Below, piece after piece: positions 51,348 to 59,443 of a stretch of DNA of 64,000 nt; the stretch's first letter is position 1, and the number at the start of each line of letters is the position of its first letter. A program made the translations under genes and the position numbers. The notes below the pieces were generated by a model. It was not told the origin of the DNA and searched no databases. It saw only the letters and a program-made list of their open reading frames with translations. The DNA is from Roseivirga echinicomitans. GTDB taxonomy: Bacteria; Bacteroidota; Bacteroidia; Cytophagales; Cyclobacteriaceae. Location of the stretch: assembly GCF_001592935.1 (NCBI RefSeq), contig NZ_LRDB01000051.1, positions 124,001-188,000 on the forward strand. Reading direction: 5' to 3'.

Positions 51348-52568
51348 TTATAAATTAACTTTTGCTGTTCTCACCATTGAAGTCTCACCAATTTCTGTCC
51401 ATGAAACATAAACATCTCCCTTGTTGCTGGTGAGCACAGGGAATCCACTGCTTCTTGAAGAGGATGATTGGGCTACTTCCATTTTTTGGAGTAACTCTCC
51501 TTTTTGATTGTATTGTGCTAACATGATTTGTGCTGCGTCATTTTTTGTTTCCATATAGCTTACCAATACTGTTTGGTCTGGTAGCATCGTAGCACCTACT
51601 CTTCCACTTGTTATTTTTTCACTCACTACAATTGGAGCTGAGAAAGTAGCACCTGCATTGCTCGAGATGGCGAGTTTAACCGTAGGAATACCTCCGCTGG
51701 CGGTAAACCATGCTACAGCAGTATTTTGACCACTTGAAGTAATAGATGGGCCATTTACAGGGCAACCAGCTATTTTCCAATCATCTGCATTAATGATTTG
51801 CGGTGCTGTCCATTCGCCATTTATATATCGGACGATAGACATATCTCTGATCTCTTCTTCAGACCTGTTACGGTACACCACAACTGGACCGTTGTCGGTC
51901 ATGGTTACAGAGGTTTGGCAACAATCGCAAACACGGTTGTCTAATTCCCATTCTTCAAGTATTTCACCAGATTTATCAAAAATGGCCGCTCTTAATGTCA
52001 TTGCTCCGCCTCCCATAGAATGACCATCTTGACTTTCGTGTCCTTCGCCTTTGGTATATCTTCCGTCTAGCCAAGTAGCAATCATTCTGTCCTTATCAAC
52101 GGGCATCATGCTCACAAAACCATGTTCTGCAGCTATGTTGTCTTTGTGGGGAATAAATGATTCGCTCCAGTTATCTCCTGTGTTGCTGGCCGTGGAAATT
52201 TGCACATCGTAATCGTAGGTACTTTCTGTTCGTTTTTGCAACCAGTGCGCAGCCATCCAATCTTCATTTACAGCGATGGACGGGAAATCAGCCCAGTTCA
52301 AAAACCAGTTGTCTCCTTCTGCTATTTTTTTAGGGGAAGTCCATTGGCCATTTTCTAGTTTAGAAAACGAGAGAATCGCTTTTTTCTCTTTTTTCTCAAT
52401 CCACGATAAATAGACGTTTCCCGCTTTGTCAGTAAAGAGGTTAGGTTCCTGACTACCTTCTGTGGCAGGGCTATCAATGTTGGTAATTGTTGGCGCTACT
52501 TCTTTTACGGGTTGGCATGAAGTGGCCGCAATAACTGCAATGATTAAAACTGAATAAATCTTTTTCAT
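51348..52568 (-). CDS. sialidase-fold (BNR-like) lipoprotein with Cys/His/Met-rich loop
   Basis: A 406-residue lipoprotein (lipobox ATSC, Cys18) with beta-propeller Asp-box-like repeats (GDNWSESFIP, DKAGNVYLSWIE, AGATFSAPIVV, GDVYVSWTEIG). An unusual loop contains GEGHESQDGHSMGGGAM (about 175-190) and VCDCCQT (Cys214, Cys216, Cys217), a plausible soft-metal site. It is embedded between the TlpA-like and CusB genes with 3-4 nt gaps, so it is part of the efflux operon. No sialidase activity is expected from context. Confidence 0.75.
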   Translation of the reverse strand: MKKIYSVLIIAVIAATSCQPVKEVAPTITNIDSPATEGSQEPNLFTDKAGNVYLSWIEKKEKKAILSFSKLENGQWTSPKKIAEGDNWFLNWADFPSIAVNEDWMAAHWLQKRTESTYDYDVQISTASNTGDNWSESFIPHKDNIAAEHGFVSMMPVDKDRMIATWLDGRYTKGEGHESQDGHSMGGGAMTLRAAIFDKSGEILEEWELDNRVCDCCQTSVTMTDNGPVVVYRNRSEEEIRDMSIVRYINGEWTAPQIINADDWKIAGCPVNGPSITSSGQNTAVAWFTASGGIPTVKLAISSNAGATFSAPIVVSEKITSGRVGATMLPDQTVLVSYMETKNDAAQIMLAQYNQKGELLQKMEVAQSSSSRSSGFPVLTSNKGDVYVSWTEIGETSMVRTAKVNL

Positions 52569-52571
52569 GGT

Positions 52572-53057
52572 TTAATTTTTAAGGTGGGATTTGAACAAGG
52601 AGATATTCTCGGGGCTGTCCCATTCTTTGGCGCCCATGTGTTCATAAACGAGATTGCCTTTTCCATCTATGATGTATGAGGCTGGAAGAGAATAGACATT
52701 AAGGGCCTCAAGCCCCATTCCTAATTTGGCAAAATCAAACGTATAGTCATTTTTTGCAATGAAGTTTTCAATCTTATCATGCTCTTCATTCGAAATAGCA
52801 ATAAATACATAGCCTTCATTTTCCAATTTGGCTTTAGCTCTTTCTATTGAAGGCATTTCTTTTAAGCATGGGCCACACCAAGTAGCCCAAACGTTTACAA
52901 AAGCCATTTTTCCTTCTAAATCTTTCACAGTAAGCGATTTACCATCCATGGTTTTTAGGTCTAGCTTATCGAAAAATGCTTTTTCTTCTTTGGTATTATT
53001 GCAGCCTAAAAGCAGTCCAATAAGTCCAATGCTAATTATGTGACGAAGGTGAATCAT
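52572..53057 (-). CDS. TlpA-family thioredoxin-like lipoprotein
   Basis: A 161-residue lipoprotein (lipobox LLGC, Cys19) with a thioredoxin fold and active site Cys61-Gly-Pro-Cys64 in NVWATWCGPCLKEMP; the cis-Pro loop is YSLPASYII. TlpA/ResA proteins reduce periplasmic cysteines or copper sites. In this operon it may keep Cys ligands of the metal-binding partners reduced. It overlaps the DUF2911 gene by 4 nt. Confidence 0.88.
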   Translation of the reverse strand: MIHLRHIISIGLIGLLLGCNNTKEEKAFFDKLDLKTMDGKSLTVKDLEGKMAFVNVWATWCGPCLKEMPSIERAKAKLENEGYVFIAISNEEHDKIENFIAKNDYTFDFAKLGMGLEALNVYSLPASYIIDGKGNLVYEHMGAKEWDSPENISLFKSHLKN

Positions 53058-53632
53058 AAGGTGGCTATTCTAAATGATATTTTAATATCTGACCAACTGA
53101 TTGAAATTTCTCCTTCATTGTTTTCTGCAGAAGACACTTCGTAAAGGAGGTGCTCTTGTATTGGCTCTAATATCTCAGGTGTCAATTGAAGCCTCAAAAC
53201 ATCTTTCTTTTGATCGTAATTATCAGCCAAATGCTGGTCATAGTCCGTGTTTATAATCAGCGTCCACTCAGTTCTACCGGGTATGGTAAACAAGGCGTAT
53301 TTGCCTTTGCTTATTTTATTGCCGTTGAGTTCTACATCGCTAGAAAACTCAATCGAAGTGGCACTGTGTGCTCCAGTGACCCACAATTCATCATAGGCCA
53401 CCAAGCCTCCATAGATGTTTCGTCCTCTTACGCCAGGTGAATAGTAATCTATCTGCACCAGGGTATTTCCAATTGTGTTTTTGGCATAGGCTGCTGGGCT
53501 TTTAGGTTTAGCCACCTCCTCAAGTGGAGATGACTCCTTTTGCTCTTCGATTTTCTTCTTTTCTCCAGAGCAAGCATAGAGCAAAATGCTCAGCGCAATG
53601 CAAGAAATTAGGGTTAAGGTTTTCGATTTCAT
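53054..53632 (-). CDS. DUF2911 lipoprotein
   Basis: A 192-residue lipoprotein (lipobox LYAC, Cys21). SPAAYAKNTIGNTLVQIDYYSPGVRGR, VTGAHSATSIEFSSDVELNG and KGKYALFTIPG are conserved blocks of DUF2911, an uncharacterised Bacteroidota family. It overlaps both neighbours by 4 nt (TolC-type gene upstream, TlpA-like gene downstream), so it is translated as part of the efflux operon. Confidence 0.86.
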   Translation of the reverse strand: MKSKTLTLISCIALSILLYACSGEKKKIEEQKESSPLEEVAKPKSPAAYAKNTIGNTLVQIDYYSPGVRGRNIYGGLVAYDELWVTGAHSATSIEFSSDVELNGNKISKGKYALFTIPGRTEWTLIINTDYDQHLADNYDQKKDVLRLQLTPEILEPIQEHLLYEVSSAENNEGEISISWSDIKISFRIATL

Positions 53633-55020
53633 TTGAGTTGGTTTAAGGTTGAACCAGTAAGGTACTCTCTCTTATAAAGTGCCTCTCTGTGTTTGATTTT
53701 TGATTTGATTTTGGCCAGCTGCAACTGTAAAAGTTTTTGTTGTGTAGCCAACAGGTCTTCGAAGTTGCGGTTGTCGTTGGTGTATTCGCTTGTCAGAACA
53801 CTCAGTAACGTCTGTGTTTTATTCATTTCACTATCAACCTGCTCAATCTCTTTAAGAGCGGATTGCATATCAAATTCAGTGGTATTCCAAATATTACGTA
53901 GCTGGTTTTGCAAACCATAGTACTGTCCTGTAATCACTTCTTTTTTGAGCTCGGCTTCTTTGATAACTGATTGGTTCTTTTTTCCGAAAATGGGGAGGCT
54001 TAGGGTGACCATTGGCATCAACACATCCTTACCATTATCAGCCATGACCATGTCCTTCCGCTTATTTACCATAACATAATCCAATCCTATACCTATGTTC
54101 GGTTTTCTTTTAAGCTGAGCTAGAATCACTTCATTGTCTACTGCTTCTAGACTTGCTTGAATTGCCTTGACCCCTGGCTGATTAACGAGCACAGAGTCGA
54201 GTGAGGCCATATGCTGCCGATTGATTTCCACAGACTCATTTATAGGCACTTCCGTATTTAGTTCGCGATTAAGTAAGGTGTTGAAATCGCCTACAAGATT
54301 GAGTTTTTTAAGTTCAAGCAGCTCTAGTTTGGTTTCAGATTGCTCTACGGTAATTTGTACACGAACTAAATCTGCCAAAGAGACTAAACTGGCCTCATAC
54401 TTTGTCTTCGTTATGGGTTCGTAAGAACGAAGGATGCTGAGGTTTTGGTTGGTGATTCTTATTTCTTCCTGAATCTCTAAAAGCGTAAGCCATTTGGTTT
54501 TTACATTTAGGAAAAGGAGGTTTTTTGCTTCTTCAAACTCTTCGAACCGGGCTCTAGCAATCATAGTGGCAGCCTGCTCTTTTGTTTTGAGCGTGCCCAT
54601 CCATGGAAACATTTGAGAAATGGACAACCTAAGCTGCTGCGCACCAACACGTGTTTCTACTGGAGAAATAAAATAGCCAAAGCTGAGATTCGGGTCAGGT
54701 AAAATACCTTGTTGATTAACATTTTCTAAGGCAACCAAGTATTGATTATACTTGGCTTTTAAAGAAGGGTTTTGCTCGGCTGCAATCCTGAGGTATTCAT
54801 TAAGAGGGGTCTGGGCCCTAAGGCCCATTCCCATCATTATCCATATACCACAGATATAAAAAACCTTATTCCAAAGTCGCCACTTAATTGATTCTTTCAG
54901 TTGAGCACCAACAATTTGGATTCCTAAATATAGATTAAGAATGTTCGACTCAATAGCGCTAATAATAAGAGCGGTATATATGTTTATATGATATATAAAA
55001 CTGGATGATGACTGGTTCAT
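53629..55020 (-). CDS. TolC-family outer-membrane efflux channel (CusC-like)
   Basis: A 463-residue outer-membrane factor with two OEP repeats of long coiled-coil helices (NPSLKAKYNQYLVALENVNQQG; second half KQSVIKEAELKKEVITGQYYG). ATG at 55020 overlaps the cusA stop (4 nt) but gives an odd 45-residue leader before the signal-like VFYICGIWIMMGMGLRAQ, so translation may begin further in at a non-ATG codon. It should form the exit duct for the CusBA pump. Confidence 0.88.
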   Translation of the reverse strand: MNQSSSSFIYHINIYTALIISAIESNILNLYLGIQIVGAQLKESIKWRLWNKVFYICGIWIMMGMGLRAQTPLNEYLRIAAEQNPSLKAKYNQYLVALENVNQQGILPDPNLSFGYFISPVETRVGAQQLRLSISQMFPWMGTLKTKEQAATMIARARFEEFEEAKNLLFLNVKTKWLTLLEIQEEIRITNQNLSILRSYEPITKTKYEASLVSLADLVRVQITVEQSETKLELLELKKLNLVGDFNTLLNRELNTEVPINESVEINRQHMASLDSVLVNQPGVKAIQASLEAVDNEVILAQLKRKPNIGIGLDYVMVNKRKDMVMADNGKDVLMPMVTLSLPIFGKKNQSVIKEAELKKEVITGQYYGLQNQLRNIWNTTEFDMQSALKEIEQVDSEMNKTQTLLSVLTSEYTNDNRNFEDLLATQQKLLQLQLAKIKSKIKHREALYKREYLTGSTLNQLK

Positions 55021-58000
55021 AGTGGTTTTGCTTTTAATAATGAACGGAACTGTGCATCCTTGTAATAAGAGTAAAGCACGGGGACAACAAACAGTGTGAT
55101 TAAGGCAATGAGCATCCCTCCGAAGGATGGAATTGCCATTGGTATCATTACATCAGCGCCTCTTCCAGAAGAAGTTAAAACAGGTAATAGTGCGAGCAAA
55201 GTAGTAGCTGTTGTCATTAAACAGGGGCGTACTCTTCTTTTTCCAGCCTCTATAACCAAGGCTCGGGTTTCTTCCTTATTTAAGTTTTCTTTTCCCTCAA
55301 AGGATTGGGTCAGGTAAGTGGCAATTAAAACACCATCATCTGTGGCAATACCAAATAGGGCGATAAATCCTACCCAAACGGCTACACTTAAATTGATTGG
55401 ACTTACTTGAAATAGCTCGCGCATATTGGTGCCGAATAATCCAAAATCAAGAAAGCCATCCCAGCCATAGAGACCTAACATAATAAAGCCTCCGCCAAAG
55501 GCTACTGCAATTCCAGAAAACACCATAAGTGTAACTGGTACCGATTTGAATTGGAAGTAGAGAATCAGGAAAATAACGGCCAACACAATTGGAATAACGA
55601 TGGCGAGTCGGGCCTCCGCTCTTTGTTGATTCTGATAGTTTCCTGCGAACTTAAATGAAACTCCGGCAGGTACTTTCAACTCACCCGCTGCAATTTTTTG
55701 GTCGATTAATTTTTGAGATTGCTCCACCACATCAGTTTCGGCATACCCCGTTTTTTTGTCGAAGATCACATAACCAACAAGGAAAGTGTCTTCACTTTTA
55801 ATCATTTGTGCACCCTGGGTGTATTCTATACTGGCCAATTGCCCAAGAGGAATTTGCCCATTTGACGGGGTCGGAATCAGAATGTCTTTAAGTGCTTCTG
55901 GATCATCTCTCAATTCTCGAGGGTAGCGAACTCTAATTGGATATCTCTCTCTACCTTCAACGGTTTTGGAGAGTTCCATGCCCCCAACCGCCACTTGCAA
56001 ATACTGTTGAACTTGTGCAACGCTTAGGCCATAAAGCGCTAGTGCTTGGCGATCTAAGTTGATGAGCAAATAAGGTTTCCCTACTATGCGTTCGGCAAAA
56101 ACCGACTGGGCTTTTACCGAAGGCACTTCTTTCAGAATATCTTCAAGTTGCAATCCAAAAGCCTCAATGGTGGCTAAATCAGGTCCTTTCACTTTTATTC
56201 CCATGGGTGCTCTCATGCCGGTTTGTAGCATTATCAAGCGAGTTTCTATGGGCTGAAGTTTTGGGGCGGAAGTAACGCCTGGTAGGCTGGTGGCCTCTAC
56301 AATTTCATTCCAAATATCATCTGGTGAAGAAATATGGTCTCGCCATTGACGAAAGTAGGAACCGTCTTCATCTCGAACTAGTTCGCCCTTTGCATCGCGT
56401 ACAAATGCACCATTTTCCTTTTTGAAGCGAAGTCTTCTTCCGTTTTCATCGGTGAGGTATTCACTCTTGTAGTTGATTATGTTTTCGTACATCGAGATGG
56501 GGGCAGGATCCAAAGCACTTTCTGTTCTCCCCAATTTCCCTACGACAGATTGAATTTCCGGAATAGCGGTTACAGCCATGTCCAAGTTTTTCAACACCTC
56601 TATATTTTGAGCCATTCCCGCATGTGGCATGGAAGTAGGCATCAATAGGAACGAACCCTCGTCTAATGAAGGCATAAATTCTTTTCCAATACCAGAGAAT
56701 CTGTGGTTTAGATTTGAATAGACTTTGTTTGTTCGAACTGAGTCACCGAAAGTGGCGGGAATAAACCCAAAAACCTTGTCGAAGCCCTGCCAAATGGTTA
56801 TTCCTAATAAAAAGATGAAGGTAGGGATGATAAGAAATTTCAATCGGTTTTGTAAACACCAATCGAGAATTCTTGGATAGAAATGGATAAACAGATTGAA
56901 AAAACCTAAAGTGATTCCGATAATGAGCGCAACGAAAATAAAGTTGACGAAGCCACTTACTTGAACCCCCAATGGCATCCATTCTTGACTTAATAAAATT
57001 GTAATGGCCAATAAGGAAATGGCGATAGAACCGTATTTCAGGAAGCCGAGAGAAGGGACGTAGTGACGAACGAGGTTTAAAATGCCAAAGGTAATCAATA
57101 CCCATCCCGCAAATGAATAAGAGAGGGTTAAGGCCCAGATTCCAAAAACTATAAGTCCGATGTTGAGCGCTAACTTTAGGTTTTTGCCTTTAGGTTTGAA
57201 GCCAAAGCACCAATAAGCCATTGTTGGCAGAATTATCAAGGCAACGATAATGGCTGCAATGAGTGCGAAACTCTTGGTGTAAGCCAAAGGAGAGAATAAT
57301 TTACCCTCAGCAGCCTGCAAAGTGAAGACAGGGATAAAACTGACAATTGTAGTTAGAACAGCTGTGATAATGGCCGAGGCAATTTCTTGACTGGCTTCTA
57401 AGATTGTTTTCAGAAGCGGCTGATCCTTCTTCTCGTCCAAGTGTTGGGTAATGTTTTCGGTCAGCACAATCCCCACATCTACCATGGTACCAATGGCAAT
57501 GGCAATTCCTGATAGCGCCACAATATTGGCATCTACACCAAAATAGCGCATGGCAATAAAACACATAAGTACTGCAATCGGCAGCAAACTGGAAATTAGA
57601 ATAGAAGCCCTTAGGTTAAAGAGCATTACCAATACTACCACAACCGTAATTAGAATTTCCAGCGTTAGTGCCTCTTCCAAAGTGCCTATGGTTTCCTTGA
57701 TCAACTTGGTACGGTCGTAAAAAGGAACAATGGTGAGTTTGGAAACTGTGCCGTCAGCCAATGTTCTTGAAGGAAGGCCTTGACTAATTTCTTCAATTTT
57801 GAGCTTCACATTATCTATTACGGCCATTGGGTTTGCCCCATAGCGGGCCACTACCACACCACCAACGGCCTCTGCTCCCGATTTATCCAAAGCACCTCTT
57901 CTGGCCATTGGCCCTAAAGAAACATGAGCAACATCTTTAACTAAAATAGGCGTATTTCCATTTGCCTTGACAACAGCTTTTTCTAGGTCGGCCAAGCTTT

Positions 58001-58763
58001 TGATGTAACCTAGCCCTCTGACCAAGTACTCAACTCGGTTAATTTCAAGTGTTTTAGCCCCAATATCTTGGTTCGATTCCTTGACAGCTTTGACCACTTG
58101 ATCTAATGACACTCCATAACCTTCCATGGCATTCGGATCAATGTCTACTTGATATTCCTTGACAAAACCACCTACAGAAGCAACTTCCGAAACGCCCTCA
58201 GCTGAGGCAAGTGCATACCTGACAGTGTAGTCCTGAACGGTTCTAATTTCTTGTGGGTCCCAACCGCCAGAAGGGTCTCCGTTGGGATCTCTTCCTTCAA
58301 TTGTATACCAGAATATTTGACCCAATCCAGTAGCGTCAGGTCCTAAAGCGGGCTGCGTTCCTTCTGGTAAAAGCCCTTTGGGCAATGAGTTGAGTTTTTC
58401 TATAATTCTACTTCTGCTCCAGTAGAACTCTATGTCCTCATTAAAAATGATGTAGATGGATGAAACTCCGAAAATGGAAGAGCTTCGAATCGTTTTCACC
58501 CCCGGAATACCTAATAGGGAAGAGGTTAACGGATAGGTGATTTGATCGTCAATATCTTGTGGAGACCTGCCCGCCCATTCGGTAAAAACGATTTGTTGGT
58601 TTTCTCCAATGTCTGGAATGGCATCTACAGGTACTGGGTCCTTTGGCAGGTTGATATCCCAGTCAAAAGGAGCTGTAACTATACCCCAGGCAACAAAAGT
58701 TACCATGAACAGAAAAGTAACTAGCCTGTTCTCTAGGAAAAATTTAATAAGTCTATTGATCAT
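55017..58763 (-). CDS. cusA: CusA/CzcA-type heavy-metal RND efflux pump
   Basis: A 1248-residue inner-membrane proton-driven pump. I start at MINRLIKFFLENR (58763); the open frame reaches an ATG at 58826 but the extra 21 residues precede the normal N-terminal helix. ITYPLTSSLLGIPGVKTIRSSS and the TM4 segment GTMVDVGIVLTENI match the HME-RND family; Met-rich LIMLQTGMRAPMGIKV suggests Cu(I)/Ag(I) rather than Zn/Co. It is about 200 residues longer than Escherichia coli CusA because of additional hydrophobic segments in the middle (about residues 540-690). First gene of the minus-strand efflux operon. Confidence 0.92.
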   Translation of the reverse strand: MINRLIKFFLENRLVTFLFMVTFVAWGIVTAPFDWDINLPKDPVPVDAIPDIGENQQIVFTEWAGRSPQDIDDQITYPLTSSLLGIPGVKTIRSSSIFGVSSIYIIFNEDIEFYWSRSRIIEKLNSLPKGLLPEGTQPALGPDATGLGQIFWYTIEGRDPNGDPSGGWDPQEIRTVQDYTVRYALASAEGVSEVASVGGFVKEYQVDIDPNAMEGYGVSLDQVVKAVKESNQDIGAKTLEINRVEYLVRGLGYIKSLADLEKAVVKANGNTPILVKDVAHVSLGPMARRGALDKSGAEAVGGVVVARYGANPMAVIDNVKLKIEEISQGLPSRTLADGTVSKLTIVPFYDRTKLIKETIGTLEEALTLEILITVVVVLVMLFNLRASILISSLLPIAVLMCFIAMRYFGVDANIVALSGIAIAIGTMVDVGIVLTENITQHLDEKKDQPLLKTILEASQEIASAIITAVLTTIVSFIPVFTLQAAEGKLFSPLAYTKSFALIAAIIVALIILPTMAYWCFGFKPKGKNLKLALNIGLIVFGIWALTLSYSFAGWVLITFGILNLVRHYVPSLGFLKYGSIAISLLAITILLSQEWMPLGVQVSGFVNFIFVALIIGITLGFFNLFIHFYPRILDWCLQNRLKFLIIPTFIFLLGITIWQGFDKVFGFIPATFGDSVRTNKVYSNLNHRFSGIGKEFMPSLDEGSFLLMPTSMPHAGMAQNIEVLKNLDMAVTAIPEIQSVVGKLGRTESALDPAPISMYENIINYKSEYLTDENGRRLRFKKENGAFVRDAKGELVRDEDGSYFRQWRDHISSPDDIWNEIVEATSLPGVTSAPKLQPIETRLIMLQTGMRAPMGIKVKGPDLATIEAFGLQLEDILKEVPSVKAQSVFAERIVGKPYLLINLDRQALALYGLSVAQVQQYLQVAVGGMELSKTVEGRERYPIRVRYPRELRDDPEALKDILIPTPSNGQIPLGQLASIEYTQGAQMIKSEDTFLVGYVIFDKKTGYAETDVVEQSQKLIDQKIAAGELKVPAGVSFKFAGNYQNQQRAEARLAIVIPIVLAVIFLILYFQFKSVPVTLMVFSGIAVAFGGGFIMLGLYGWDGFLDFGLFGTNMRELFQVSPINLSVAVWVGFIALFGIATDDGVLIATYLTQSFEGKENLNKEETRALVIEAGKRRVRPCLMTTATTLLALLPVLTSSGRGADVMIPMAIPSFGGMLIALITLFVVPVLYSYYKDAQFRSLLKAKPL

Positions 58764-58906
58764 TAATGCTTGTTTTACAATCCGAAAATAACGGTTTGGC
58801 TCAATGGATTGAGCGTCTGAGCACAAATCTTAGGGTTAGATTTGGAAAAAGATATAGTCTGCCACTTTAAAAAAGCACAGTTAAATCTAACCTATGATAA
58901 GGCCGA

Positions 58907-59326
58907 TTAGGATTGTAATGCAGCAGGAATTTTGAGGGAATGGTAGGTGATGTAGAGGCCAAGTTTGGGGATATCTGGTGGTCCAGTGTTTTTGACTTCT
59001 ACTTTTTCTTCTTGTTCGTCCATAACCACAAGGAATGCGCTATATGGAACTTCATAAAGAAGAGTATAATTGGTGTTTGGAATTTCGTTATGAACAGAAG
59101 CTTGCTGATTGTCTTCGATTTTTGTTAAAGACCACTCATCCTCACAGCAGTCTTTCATGCTTTTGTGCATTTCGGCAGACATTTTGCACTTTTTCTCCTG
59201 TTGTTTGAATAGCGCAGCTTCCTTTACTCTGCCCATACAAACATGCTGCCCAACCAGTATTCCAGTGCTGGCAAGTAAGTAGAGGGTAGTGAATAATATG
59301 GTTACTGATTTTTTCAAGCTGGCCAA
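58907..59326 (-). CDS. HYC_CC_PP family secreted protein
   Basis: A 139-residue exported protein: signal sequence (about 1-26), then the family landmarks HVCMG (variant of HYC), a Cys/Met/His segment KCKMSAEMHKSMKDCCEDE with the CC pair, and NTGPPDIP (PP). The family is named only for these motifs and usually accompanies copper-resistance genes in this phylum. Located 143 nt upstream of cusA on the same strand, it is probably a periplasmic copper-binding protein. Confidence 0.85.
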   Translation of the reverse strand: MASLKKSVTILFTTLYLLASTGILVGQHVCMGRVKEAALFKQQEKKCKMSAEMHKSMKDCCEDEWSLTKIEDNQQASVHNEIPNTNYTLLYEVPYSAFLVVMDEQEEKVEVKNTGPPDIPKLGLYITYHSLKIPAALQS

Positions 59327-59443
59327 ATATACGGAAGTTTTAGAATATGGTTTAAAGAATGGCTAATCCCCTTCTATCCGATACCATTTCTATTCTATTG
59401 TTGGGCTTATTATTTTTCCATTGATCAACCATTATAGTAAATC

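Noticed and set aside
57307-57564. 85-codon Cys/His-rich minus-strand frame inside cusA
   Set aside because: An alternative frame of the pump gene; its Cys/His richness comes from the frame and not from a separate metal-binding gene.
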